Below are positions 44,560-55,499 of a stretch of DNA of 64,000 nucleotides, piece after piece (within the stretch, counting starts at the first letter, position 1; each line of letters begins with the position of its first letter). The DNA comes from Amphiura filiformis (lineage: Eukaryota; Echinodermata; Ophiuroidea; Amphilepidida; Amphiuridae). The stretch lies in NCBI RefSeq assembly GCF_039555335.1, contig NC_092646.1, forward strand, positions 28,325,780 through 28,389,779. Reading direction: 5' to 3'. Made by a program: the position numbers and the translations under genes. The notes under the pieces are model-generated. The model was not told the origin of the DNA. It saw nothing but the letters and a program-made list of their open reading frames with translations, and did not search any database.

Positions 44560-45400
44560 ACTTTTTCATTCTTCCGGTGAAATGAATTAAGGAGATTAAT
44601 AATCATGATTTCGAGGGTTGAGAGCCAGAAAGCCTTAACTCACAAATTATTCCTTTGGGAGTTAAGGCTTTCTGGTTCTGAATCCTCGATTTGACCTGAT
44701 GACTGTGAGTTGAAACTTAGAGGAATTAAAATGAAAATTTAAAATAACCACGGAAGAAAATTGCACGAGGAAAATATATATTTTTTGAATATATACAGAC
44801 CCTCTGGAATATATATATATGTGTGTTTTAAGAAGAAATATTATTATCGTTGACAATTTTTTGTCAAATTCCCATTTATACACTTATATGTTAAAATGAT
44901 GTAAATTTAATGCTATATTGTACTGAGGTGTATAACTACAGTAATCACATCTAAATCATTAATTTATTAAATTCCTTTCACATATAAATAGCGGACATGA
45001 TTTAGAATATTATGTTTATGATATTATGGGAAGAAACGTTGCACACATCGTAGCCTTATTTTCAACGAAAATTACGTAAAAATGATTTAATCGTGAGTCC
45101 AATTATTATTCTTGAACCAGTTTTCTGTTTTTCTGTTCTTGAACGAAATGAAATGTATATCAAAATCATATTTCGTAAAGGCACACTCTTTCTAGGGTCT
45201 GTGAGCACAACACATACGTGCATGCATTTTAACATGGGCTCGTCAAATATCAAACATAATTTATGCCCGACGTAAAACGTCCCTCGATCGCAAAACACCC
45301 TTTCAGGTATATAACATACCTCACATGCATACCCGAATAAGTGTACACCTGTCGATTATGCTACACTTAGTAATCTATCTCTAACATCAGATTATCAGAC
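44560..45400. other. No gene seen; short inverted repeat at 44605-44690
   Basis: 'gagggttgagagccagaaag' mirrors 'gctttctggttctgaatcct', with 'ccttaactc' words inside: a hairpin of about 85 bp. The rest is AT-rich without support. Confidence 0.5.
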
Positions 45401-45406
45401 ACGTAC

Positions 45407-45439
45407 CTGAGAAGATGACATTCCACCACCTCGAAACAT
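45407..45439 (-). CDS. TUBA: Candidate exon 1 of tubulin gene 2 (MFRGGGMSSSQ)
   Basis: The minus strand reads an ATG at 45439, eleven codons (MFRGGGMSSSQ), then CAG|gtacgt, a strong donor in phase 0, which fits the phase-0 acceptor of exon 2 at 41913. It would add ten residues before Arg2 and replace the conserved MREC start. An ATG-only exon elsewhere (for instance 62332-62334) is the more conventional alternative. Only transcript data can choose. Confidence 0.3.
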
Positions 45440-46095
45440 TTTCGCTATGGGTTTAAAGAAATGAGCTGAATTTCATATAAATTTGTAGCTAAGATAAATT
45501 TATTCACACCCGTATAATGCCGGTGAAATAAGTCGATTGCATGGCGCAGTCCTTGCAAGGGCTTAACATGCACCAACATGGGTCTGCTGAACGGGAAATG
45601 CAGAATTTCCCCCTAATATTTTAACCCATGACGCGCGTGTATTGAATTGAAATATTAACATCAAAACAACCTAATGTTTAGCTTCCCTATCTATGTAATG
45701 TACATGAAAAATTCTATTCAATCAAGTCCAATAATGCCTAGTTGTGATTCAGTGGTTCTATAAAGTTAAGCTTTAACATGTTTAAAGATGTCAAGAATTC
45801 ACCATAAATTTGCATTGCAAAATATATGGGCACACAAAATACAATTTATTGGCAAACTGCCCCACGTGCATGATGGGTAAGGGGATATTGAGGGACAAAA
45901 CGGGGTCTGTTAAAGAGATAAAAGGTCTGGGGTAGAGATTGTAGGGTAATTCATAATTTTTAATTTCCAGTTAGGAAGCAAGAGACGTCCCGTGGGAATT
46001 GAAGTTTCTTAAGTCACGCAAAGATATACTATTTGAAAATGTCATTCTAAGTTAACAAATAAGAGTATTTCACAATAGTGTGGTTTTCAAGGAAA
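45440..46095. other. No gene seen
   Basis: Possible 5' region of tubulin gene 2 if the 45.4 kb exon is real. 'tttatatgaaattc' upstream on the minus strand is only a weak TATA match. Nothing else supported. Confidence 0.4.
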
Positions 46096-46192
46096 AGCAA
46101 TTTCTCTTATGCACATAAAATATTCTAAATCAAATTTATATTTAAATTTTCTCTTATGCACATAAAATATTCTAAATCAAATTTATATGCAA
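46096..46192. repeat. Two-copy tandem repeat
   Basis: 'tttctcttatgcacataaaa' plus 'tattctaaatcaaatttata' occurs twice in succession. Confidence 0.9.
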
Positions 46193-46329
46193 ACACACAT
46201 CTTTTAAAATATAATTCAGGAGTATTTGTGCAAATTGTAATATTAAATCATGCATGAAAGACAATTACATTTGAGACATTGATGTCACTATGAAGTATGA
46301 GCACAAAATAGTATCAATCTAGTGACACA

Positions 46330-46480
46330 GTTCAATCAACTCCGTTCAGCAAGCATAACTTAAAATTTGACCTCTAGTTGCGGAATATGAGTATTTGTTC
46401 CTAACATATTCAAAGGTCATTCTATGAATGTACAAACATTGAGGTCAATGAACTGCGACGTGATATATGCGCTTGTTTAA
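46330..46480 (-). mobile_element. Dispersed repeat family F, copy 4 (diverged)
   Basis: Minus-strand copy with 'aaaatttgacctctagttgc', 'ggaatatgagtatttgttcc' and 'caaaggtcattc'. Lower similarity than the other copies. Confidence 0.6.
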
Positions 46481-46727
46481 GATCCTAAAGGTGGTTACGG
46501 TAATGAACTACGCTCCGAGTTTAAGAAAATTCAGGAAATGTTCGAAGTTTGCAGAACATTCAACAAATCTAATCGGATTTTAGAATATCTGCAAAATAAA
46601 ATTGAACGTTTGAAAATAAGGTAAAACAAAATTAACCTTAGGTTAGAATAATAATTTTAAAATAGACTTCAACACTACTACTTGTTTATTTCGCTTACCA
46701 GGAACCTTTTGAGGAACGTCCTCGTAT

Positions 46728-46852
46728 TATATCGCGAATTTCAAAAAATTAAAATCATCAGGACATTCCTCGTATTCAGAATGCATGTTGATGTGTCTAT
46801 TGTGCTCTCAGGCCCCTCAAAAAATACTGTGCAAAGGTGGGTGCCCGACACT
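46728..46852. mobile_element. TTAA MITE family A, fragment
   Basis: 'cgcgaatttcaaaaaattaa', 'cattcctcgtattcagaatg' and 'gtgctctcaggcccctcaaa' match the terminal 120 bp of family A, ending at CACTTTAA. Confidence 0.65.
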
Positions 46853-46859
46853 TTAACAC

Positions 46860-47380
46860 GTTCTTTAAAATTGTCTCTGTCTAAGCTTAGAAGCGGCAAC
46901 GTCGTGTCTGAGGTGCATTAATTTATTTGAGGCACGGAACTGAACTTGTAACTGTAACTATATGAGGAGGTTTGGTTAAGTTTAAAGAAACTGTTATTTT
47001 CACGAGTACTTGCCACATATATTAGAGCTAGCATCTTAACACATTTTTGTAGATTTAGATTTTTAAACTTATCAACATATTTCATTTAATTGTATTACGT
47101 TCCACAAAGTCTTTAAAAGGAATCCAACTTGTATCATCATCTACGGTATACCATCTTTCTCAATATTTTTCTCTATCAATACGCTGATATTTTTCGGTAC
47201 AATTAAATAACCTTACCATGTAAAGCATTCGGCCTGAAATAGGTTTCGTGTGAATAAGCACAAAAGTGTTATTGACATTAAACATAATTATAATATCTTG
47301 TATTTTATTCTGCAATGCTGTTTTTTCCGAATCACATCAGGCGCAAATTATTTATACTCGTCATCAAAGTGATACTCATT
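46860..47380. other. No gene seen
   Basis: AT-rich sequence, nothing supported. Confidence 0.5.
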
Positions 47381-47384
47381 ATGG

Positions 47385-47570
47385 ACCACTATGGCCTCAT
47401 CCCAATGGCGTAGTTCAATAACCTCAATTAAACAATCATAGTGAAAAATTTGACCTCAAGTTGCGGAGTATGAGTTTTTGTACCCAAATTTTCAAAGGTC
47501 ATTCAATGAATGTACAATGTATTGGGGTTAAAGAACTGTGCTCTGAAAGATGAGCATGTTGTGGATCCTA
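47385..47570 (-). mobile_element. Dispersed repeat family F, copy 5 (split)
   Basis: Minus-strand copy running to 'gcatgttgtggatccta' where it is cut by the 1.5-kb element. The missing last bases (GTG) appear on the far side of that element at 49072. Confidence 0.85.
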
Positions 47571-49069
47571 CACTGCAAATTTTCCCGAACACATGACGCT
47601 TCTCAGACGCGTCCGGGGTGTTCATAATTGTCTCTTTAGAACACTAGCGTTTTTGGAAATATGATAAGCCTAGCACATTAGTGTTCTTTTAGTATAATGT
47701 AGAACACACAGTATTGATCAGACGTGTCACAAGTGTTCTGAATGATTATATTGAATACTGGTGTTCAAAAATGGAACGCATGAGGTAATGATACCGATGT
47801 GGATGAGCAGATAGAGGCGTTGGAGAGCTGCGACGTGTCAGCGAGAAATACACGGTGCTCCTTTGAAAGAGGGATATAATTGACTACAACAACAATGGCG
47901 ATACAACGTGGAAACGCTATTCCAAACTGTCTTTTTCAAGAAGGATTTAGGGAAGAATGAAATTCTGGGCAACTTTGGGAGTCCGTATATCTGTTGACAG
48001 CGATGAACAAGCATCGGAGAGACACAAGAGGGCGAGATGGCCGAGCGGTTATAGGCGTTGCGCCGCTCAGCCGGGAGATACGATCGGCGAGGGTTCGAGC
48101 ATTGGGCTTGCCTTAGGTGAAAACTCTCGGATTTCATCGGAATTCTTCTGAACACCGCCACACACCGACACCGCCTGGCTAATAATTATTTGGTGCAGAA
48201 GGACACTAAAATGAATACACGGGATCGATACACGTGAATTGCTATGCACGATTTTGATATCAGACGAAAATCTTCTGATACCGGGTTAGAAAATGATGAA
48301 TATCTCCCGTCATGATTTTTTCTCAAGAAACCAGATTTGGTCTCATAAACTTGGAAATACGTGTTGAACAGATATGATAGTCGCTAGAATGCGCTTTGAA
48401 AATTGGCCGTGCGCTTTGAACTCAAAATTTGACCATTTTATATTGCGTTGGTCCTGTTATGGACTACAGCGTGCAGCGTGTAGTACAGCTGCACTCACTG
48501 TAGGCAGTATAAAAGTCGATGACCATTGATGACCTCAATGGGGTATACAAGCTTAATCACGCACAACCAAGATCGATTACCCGGCTATTGTGAGTAGCCT
48601 TAGTTATGTCCCTCGACTAATTATTAGTTTAAAAGAGCTTTAAAGGTTTTAACCAAATGGCTAATCGTGGCTGTGGATTTAACCTACCATGGCGATTCCT
48701 GCCATGAAGATATAGGGTTGAAGACACTGTGCGCCATTATCTTGTTTATACTACCATGCGTTTGTTTATTGTCGAGTAATGAGATTTTGAAAATGTATAA
48801 GTAAAGGTTGAACACCAGCATTCTGAAAATCAATGTTTGAACACGTGTAATGTGTTAAAAAACCGTTACATTTCTTTAATGTGTCCGAGGTGTTCATAGA
48901 TAGCCTAGTAATTTTGGATTAGAACACGTTACACTAGTGTTCTGAGGTAATAACACCTGTGTTCTCTACATTAACACTAGTGTTCTCTAAATAAGTTGAA
49001 CACGTGTCATGTGTTAAAAAACCGTTACATTAATGAACGCGTTCCATGTGTTCTGACCAATTTGCAGTG
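47571..49069. mobile_element. 1.5-kb TA-flanked TIR element nested in repeat F
   Basis: Ends CACTGCAAATT and AATTTGCAGTG form terminal inverted repeats continuing with GAACACATG words. TA flanks both ends (47569-47570 and 49070-49071). Copies 2 and 3 of repeat F show the uninterrupted sequence GGATCCTAGTG, so the empty site can be read directly and the TA duplication verified. Subterminal GAACAC/GTGTTC words recur; 'gaacacgtgt' with 'gttaaaaaaccgttacatt' is present twice (48838, 49007). No transposase ORF. It contains a SINE (next entry). Confidence 0.88.
48030..48200 (+). mobile_element. tRNA-derived SINE (type II tRNA head)
   Basis: 48030-48112 reads as a near-complete type II (Leu/Ser-like) tRNA: GGCGAG/CTTGCC acceptor stem, A box GATGGCCGAGCGGTTATAGG, long variable arm, B box GAGGGTTCGAGCA. 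The non-tRNA body continues 'aactctcggatttcatcgga' to about 48200. No terminator T-run follows, so it is a SINE and not a tRNA gene. It lies inside the 1.5-kb TA element. Confidence 0.7.
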
Positions 49070-49074
49070 TAGTG

Positions 49075-49445
49075 ACTGGACCATCTTCCTTTAAAGAATA
49101 AGATTGATTCTTTATTATTATGTAGGTATATGCGCAGAGAAATGGCAAAGGATGTTTTATCTTTAAATAACGGTAGCCAGACACAGTGTGACGAAAGTTG
49201 AAGGCCCTTGTGAATTAAGCTTTTCTTTGCATTTTAAATTAATGGCTGAGGTCCCGTGTCACACCTTTGAGTTTAGGTAACACCAAGGCACTAAGCAGGG
49301 GATTCCTTCATGAATTTTGAAATGAAAGGCGAATGAACTACAGGAGCTTCTTGAACTTCATTCTCAGATGATGTGCGCCTCGATTTTTTGTGAAGTTAGC
49401 CTACTATATTTAGGGGTTTCCCATAAACACTTTTCAAAGCACTAA
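49075..49445. other. No gene seen
   Basis: Nothing supported. Confidence 0.5.
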
Positions 49446-49449
49446 ATTG

Positions 49450-49655
49450 CACACAGAGAGAAATTTTTGCACAACGTTATTTGTTATAGAACCTCGCAAT
49501 AATTAGGTAAAATTTACCTCAGAACTATGTGATATTTTCTAAATTATGTAAAATTTTACGTATTTTAATAAATATTACATAGTTCTGAGGTAAACTTAAT
49601 CATTATGAGGTTCCATACTTACATACGTTATGTAAAAAAAATCTGTGTGCAGAAA
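49450..49655. mobile_element. Foldback MITE, about 200 bp
   Basis: 'gcacacagagagaaattttt' against the complement of 'aaaaaaaatctgtgtgc', and inside 'gaacctcgcaataattaggt' plus 'ttacctcagaactatgt' mirrored by 'acatagttctgaggtaaact' and 'aatcattatgaggttcca'. Confidence 0.8.
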
Positions 49656-49659
49656 CACA

Positions 49660-50880
49660 AATGTTGGTTAATTCCAAAATACAAATGTCCGATTCCAAGA
49701 TTTGGTGTTTTAATTCCTACACACAAGCCATTCAATTTCCTTAGCATTTAAACCTGTTTAGAAACTTGGTGCAATTTAGTGTTTAGAAAAGTCTAAACAC
49801 TGTTTTTACATAGAATTTAATATCTCTACTCCGGATTACGTCATTTTCCCCAGACAAATACCAAATTATTATTGGTTTAGTTTTTTTTTTGTCTCGGAGT
49901 GAAGAGCAATTATTTTATTCCCCAATTTAGAGGTTTGCTTTTTATTTTTGATCACTTATCGTATTTTGCTATAACAAATAAAGAGGAACTAGATTTGGTT
50001 GTTATTTTCAGCAACAAATTCGGCAATTGGGCTCATTATATCGCGAGGAGAATTTTTTTCTTTATGAAGTCACATTGTGTCTCTAATACATGCTATACAG
50101 GCTTTTCAAAAGGATTATGCTCCGTCCGTATTTTGATTTTTTTAAGTGTCCCCATCTTCTATTCCAAACGCACCGCTTAACATTTCCAGATTTTTAAATA
50201 TAAATTATTAAGTAGGGCCTATATGAAGTCTTGTCATTATGGATCGAATGGTGTATTTTGGAGATGTAGGATTTTAAAAAAAAGCAGTACAATCGTTTTG
50301 ATAACGCCTGTAGCTGCTTGTATATTGAACCATGAAACTAAATCTGGAAGGTTTTTTTTTTTTAATTTTCACTTTCGACCCAGACCATGCAGAGAAAGCG
50401 GGAAGGTGAGACGGAGTGATTGCGACAAACAGACAGAGCAAAGGGACATGAGAAAAGTTGCTATTAAAAGAAGAATGTATGAAGAAGCATCAACATTATA
50501 CGATTCCCTTATCTGTTCCTCCCTGACATAATCAGGTAGTATGAATGTATACTATAAATATCTAAAACAAACTCGGTCTGTAACACTAGCAAAGCGAAGA
50601 CACTCTATATGGTATATGAGGCCTACCATACAAAAAGAACCTGGCAATGCCTCTAGAAGTTGAATTACGGTATACCGTATATTATTGTCTCGACTCGAAC
50701 GGCGTGAAAGATTGAGGGTGAGAGAGGGGTTTGGGTGGTTGAGAGGGATGGGGGGGGGGCGATAGAGATCGAGCTACAGAGAAGGTGCGTATCTTTTGGC
50801 ACACAAGCTTTTATGTCATATCTATTGTAGTTTTACCACTTTCCGCACTACCCTTGTTAAAGATTACACAGCTAACTACT
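49660..50880. other. No gene seen, 1.2 kb
   Basis: Two ORFs of 93 and 102 codons (49899-50180 and 50223-50531) have no family resemblance and biased, low-complexity composition. I do not call them genes. 49680-49800 contains lightly repeated 'aaatgt(t/c)' and 'gtttaga' words. Confidence 0.5.
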
Positions 50881-50881
50881 C

Positions 50882-51080
50882 ACTTAGAAAAAGGGTTCTA
50901 AGTAGAACCTAAAAGGCTTTCCTGTATGTAGAACCTTAAATAGTTCTACAAAAACTAACAAGGTTCTGCAAAGGCCAGAAAGAACCATTCTATACATGAA
51001 AAAGGTTAATGTAAAGGCCAGAAAGAACCATTTTGGGGTTCTTGTAATTTTATAGAACCAACCCTTGTCCTCTAGACCTA
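50882..51080. mobile_element. AGAACC-rich MITE-like element, copy 2
   Basis: 'gttctaagtagaacctaaaa', then two occurrences of 'aaggccagaaagaaccatt' (50969 and 51016), ending with 'tagaacc' words. A 45-bp internal duplication is visible. Confidence 0.7.
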
Positions 51081-51084
51081 TAGA

Positions 51085-51900
51085 AAGATTTTTTTCCTAA
51101 AGTATATGGGCCCACTGTATGGTAATGCCATTCGAACATGTAAAAAGGGAACTGTATTTAAAATAGACACAGAGTTCATGAAATTGATCCACAACAAGAG
51201 GAATTAAGCCAGAGGAAGATGCCATTGCTAGCTAATACCTTAATAGGGTCTATTAACACTCTACTTCATATTTTAAATATATAATGTCAGTGTATAGAAC
51301 GATCGTTGCATTAAAAGCAGACATGATTAAATTTAAGAAATAATATTTGGGCACTCTGTATTCATGGTATTTCGAATCAGTTTTAAAAATATAATAGACA
51401 TTTCTCATGCAAGTTTACCAATTATTCAAGTTTACCAAAATATTGTATTTTGTTTTATTTCAATCGAGGAAACTATATGCTTTATTTGTTGATTAACGTA
51501 AAGTTACATTTTACATTCTAACTTTTTTCAAACCTGATTTGTTGGCATAATTATTTTGTAATGATTACACATGTTCCAACTTACACCCAATTAATTGGTT
51601 TCAGCCAAACTTTCATGTTGGTTTTTTGGACTACAGAGTACGTTTGATGGCTTTAAAGTCCCCATAACAACCACAGTTAAGCAGCTAAGATATAGTGAGT
51701 TATCTTTCTTTTAACCTCATTAAAATAACATAATATTTGGCAAAGAATAACCAAATTAAAAGTTGACCGAAATCGTATACTGTATGCATCTACCCTTTGG
51801 AAGCAAATTATTACATATCGACTGTTATTTCAGATTTAACCCTCTTACCTATTGCAAATTCATATATTTTACATAATGCTTGTTATATTACAATACATAA
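51085..51900. other. No gene; segment paralogous to 61795-62110
   Basis: 51515-51800 shares 'ttcaaacctgattt', 'gcaaagaataac' and 'aaatcgta' in order with 61795-62110, so the two loci carry an older common repeat or duplication. No ORF of note. Confidence 0.5.
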
Positions 51901-52438
51901 TATAAACTGAGCTCAAAAAAGAAACTTATATTTTTTACAACTTGTGAATCACAAGGTCATATCTTAAATACTGTCAATCAAAATGAACCAAAATTACACA
52001 CAGGATTACCTTAATACTCTACTCAAAACACATGTCAGTAACCAAGCAGTTGTCCAACTGACACAACAGCAAAATGCACTGTCATAGGACAGCTTCCTGG
52101 ACTTCCTTCACTTTCACAGCCCAACATTTGGCACCCAGGACAAAAAATCTGTGAGAATGCACACAAGATCCTTGCACAGATGATAAAACGGTGCTGCTTT
52201 CTGCTTTTCATACACTTTTTTCATGAAACAGGGCTGGGCTGTGAATGTGGTCCAGGAAGCTGTCCCATGTCAGTGCATTTTGCTGTTGTGTCAGTTGGAT
52301 AACTGCTTGGTTACTGACATGTGTTAAGAGTAGAGTATTGAAGTAAATCTGTGTGTAATTTTGGTTCAATTTGATGGACAGGATTTCAAGATATGACCTT
52401 GTGAAAAATTATAAGTTTCTTTTTGAGCTCAGTTTATA
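51901..52438. mobile_element. TA-flanked foldback element (ACTGAGCTC ends)
   Basis: About 538 bp. Ends TATAAACTGAGCTCAAAAA and its mirror. Arms of more than 200 bp include 'aaggtcatatcttaaatact', 'atgtcagtaaccaagcagtt' and 'caactgacacaacagcaaaa', each with a complement in the other half; the central 100 bp is unpaired. TA-rich termini fit a Tc1/mariner-type target. No ORF. Confidence 0.88.
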
Positions 52439-52678
52439 TGGGCTTTTGGGTTGGGGTCACAATTTCTTCTTTGCTATAGTTTGAAAACCCAGTGAACTTC
52501 TATTATTTTTACTTCTCATCGTCGTCCAATTTGAACCAAATAATTAATGTAGAGTTACATAGCTGAAACCACTTTGTCGCTCGATGCCACAAAAGGCGCA
52601 AATTATTAATTAGTACTGTTAACTTTAAAATCGTTTAACACAACCGTTACAAATTATTAATGCCTTTATCGTTTATCA

Positions 52679-53471
52679 CTCTTTATGATACCACTCTTAT
52701 TTGTAGCAGCAGAGTAGAGCTGATTGATCTTTTGAAGCGCATCAAAGAGGCCAGCGAAGAAAAACACCTTCTCCTGAACACAAAGAAGACAAAAATAATG
52801 GTTGTAGACAGAGAGCGCGGGAAAAGTGATGAGTTTGTGATAGATGGACAGCAGATTGAGGAGGTGAAGCAATTTGAATATCTGGGTTCAATGATTAACA
52901 ACAGTGGTGACAGCACAACTGAAATTAAGAGAAGACTGGCTATTGCAAGGACAACTGTGCAGGGCATGTCAAGCATATGGAAAAGCAGAGGCCTATCCAT
53001 TGACCTCAAGGTACGCCTATACTTCGTGCAACTGTGTTTTCCATTGCCACTTATGGATGCGAGTCTTGGGCTATGACCAAGAATGATAGGAAAAGAGTAG
53101 ATGCTTTTGAGATGTGGTGTTACAGGAGGCTTCTACGAGTGACATGGAAAGACAGGAGAACAAATTCCTGGATCCTCGACAAGATTGGTACAAGTCTAAC
53201 CATCAGAAGCGGCATAATGGAGAGAAAGCTGAAGTACTTTGGCCATATTGTCAGGAAACATGGAGGTGTAGAAAAACAGATTTTGCAAGGGGCTATGGAA
53301 GGCAAACGAGGAAGAGGACGTCCACCAACATCTTGGACTAATGACGTGAAGCTGGTTTCTAACCAGGGAATGCAAGGTGCAACGCACTTGGCATCAGATC
53401 GAGTGAGATGGCGTACTCTTGTGAAGACCACAGCAGCGCTACACAGCGCCACCTGACACAGAGAGAGAGAG
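52679..53471 (+). pseudogene. 5'-truncated RTE-like LINE, reverse transcriptase C-terminus
   Basis: Encodes the C-terminal part of a non-LTR reverse transcriptase: 'LKLNTKKT'-type thumb (LLLNTKKTKIMVV), QFEYLGSMINNSG, then after a frameshift YGCESWAMTKNDRKRVDAFE, RRLLRVTWKDRRTN and KLKYFGHIVRKHGG. This arrangement is typical of RTE/BovB-like elements (from memory). A 2-nt insertion near 53013 breaks the frame, and the catalytic YADD appears reduced or lost ('LYDTTLIC'). The 3' end is a GA-repeat. ATCGTTTATCA occurs at 52668-52678 and 53472-53482, a plausible 11-bp target duplication. Endonuclease and most of the polymerase are absent; it is dead. Confidence 0.88.
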
Positions 53472-53484
53472 ATCGTTTATCATA

Positions 53485-54085
53485 ACAGGGCAAGCAATTC
53501 ATCTTTATAACAGCACACGTACTCCGTCTTTAAGACGAGCGTGATTGCAGGAGTTACATTTCTAGTTTTAGCCATTTAACTAAAAACCTGTATTGACATA
53601 TTATATTAAATGAGTAAAGTAAGCCAATAATCGCATAATATTTCCTTAGGTCATGCAGTTTTTGACAATAGGTATCAAAACCAAAGTTTTGGGTGTTTTT
53701 CCCCTCCCGAGAACGCACATGAGGAGGAAATGACACCCCTATAGTTTGACCAGCTCTAATCAGCGGGCCTTATAACATCGCGGATCAATATCAATGTCTT
53801 TTATTTGGAGAATATGTCTTGTGACATGGCCAGAAGTATCACAAATTATTAATTGAAGTCTTATACTGCAGATCAACTATATATATCACTCTTAACGTGG
53901 GTCTACTTTTCGGCGTAGTGGTAAAAGCCTAATAATTCCCGCCGATTACGAACTAATAGTATTAAACATTGTGATCTCCTTTATGCATCTTGTCTGTCTG
54001 CTTTATTTGTCTCAATATTTAAGTGCAAACACCGCTAGCTCATGCTCGCTCCCCTAGCTTAAGTTATTATTATATAACATTAGGT
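53485..54085. other. No gene seen
   Basis: Nothing supported. Confidence 0.5.
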
Positions 54086-54092
54086 CATACAG

Positions 54093-54530
54093 GTTGGTCA
54101 ATTCTCGCTATTCACAATAAGGGCGCCGCCAGCGGTTTGCGATGTAATCGTGATGTATCATGGGAAAAGGTCGACATCCAAGTCCGCGCAATACGAATAT
54201 TACCATGCTATTACATAGGAACACGTGACAATATTTTTTAGTTTGTCAAAATAAAGGTGTTACACGCGAATCGATACTCAATAATACTTAATAATGTGAT
54301 TTGAAATGTGCACAATTAATTTTTTCTCTATCGATTTGCGTGTAATACCGTTATATTGACAAACTAAAAAATATTGTCACGTGTTCCTATGTAATAGCAT
54401 GGTAATATTCGTATTGCGCGGACTTGATGTCGACCTTTTCCCATGATACATCACGATTTTCCCATGATACATCACGATTACATCGCAAACCGCTGGCGGC
54501 GCCCTTATTGCGAATAGCGAGAATTAAAAT
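54093..54530. mobile_element. Long-arm foldback MITE
   Basis: Arms of about 190 bp, highly similar: AATTCTCGCTATTC, 'aagggcgccgccagcggttt', 'gatgtatcatgggaaaaggt', 'ttacataggaacacgtgaca' on the left, each mirrored on the right. The right arm has an extra copy of 'cccatgatacatcacgatt' (54440-54480). High arm identity suggests recent origin. Only 26 bp separate it from the next MITE. Confidence 0.92.
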
Positions 54531-54556
54531 TATTTTGTTTTCTATCATGTCCTTAA

Positions 54557-55210
54557 GGGATCTAAAATGAGCGTTTATTGCGTTTCGACAGTATTTTTGT
54601 GGGACATAGAGCACCTCGGACCTATCGAATTGCATTCTGAATACGAAGCATGTCTTTCTGATATCAAATAATTTTCATTTTTGAAAATCACAAAATAATA
54701 CAAATTTTATGACAAATTATAAAAATTTGATATTTTTCAAATTTTTGATATATAACAGTCCTCGAAGTAAATTATATAAATCTAATGATATATTCTTAAA
54801 GTGTATGTAGCAGGGAGGAAAAGCCGACAGTCAATTGAAAATTTTGACCTTTCATATTGAAGATATGGATTTTTTCCCAAAAAGACCTAATTTTGTTTGG
54901 TGTTTTGGGAAAAAATCCATATCTTCAATACGAAAGGTCAAAATTTTCAATTGATCGTCGGCTTTTCATCCCACCTACATACACTTTAAGTATAAATCAT
55001 CAGATTTATAAAGTTTACTTCAAATACTGTTAAATATCAAAAATATCAATTTTAATGATTTGCCATAAAATGTGTATTAAATTGCGAATTTCAAAAATCA
55101 AAATTATTTGATATCAGAATGACATTCTTCGTATTCAGAATGCAATTGATATGTCTGATGTGCTCTGATGTCCCAAAATAAATACTGTCCAAACGTTCAT
55201 ACCCCAGCCC
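54557..55210. mobile_element. TTAA MITE family A, full palindromic copy 3
   Basis: 654 bp, GGGATCTAAAATGAGCG to CATACCCCAGCCC, with TTAA at 54553-54556 and 55211-55214. Nearly identical to copies 1 and 2. Confidence 0.93.
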
Positions 55211-55328
55211 TTAACTTCATAAATTATGAATTAGTCTCATGCACGTTACGCAAAGGGTTACGTTCCTAGTGGGTAGCATGCAATCAGTTCGAATGAGAGG
55301 GGTGTAGAGATCTCAGCTCATGGACATT

Positions 55329-55491
55329 GGGCTATTGCAGTTGAAATCCATACACCCCAGTAACCTTAATCTTATACACACAGGGAGTGTGAATATCGAA
55401 TGGGGTTACCTGAATGGGTAAATCTACACCCCCTGTGTGGGAGATTAAGGTTATGTCTTACAGGGTGTATGGATTTCAACTGGAATGACCC
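55329..55491. mobile_element. GGGCTATTCC palindromic MITE, short copy
   Basis: GGGCTATTGCAGTTGAAATC to 'tcaactggaatgaccc', with a small internal deletion in each arm. ATTG lies outside both ends. Confidence 0.85.
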
Positions 55492-55499
55492 ATTGCAGG

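Noticed and set aside
48676-48695. GCCATG|gtaggt on the minus strand as a tubulin first exon
   Set aside because: Good start context, but a weaker donor, and it lies inside the TA-flanked 1.5-kb element. Less likely than the other candidates.
49899-50531. Two adjacent ORFs of 93 and 102 codons
   Set aside because: Considered as a possible small gene, but there are no recognisable motifs, no splice or promoter context, and the composition is A/T-driven. I left it as unassigned sequence.
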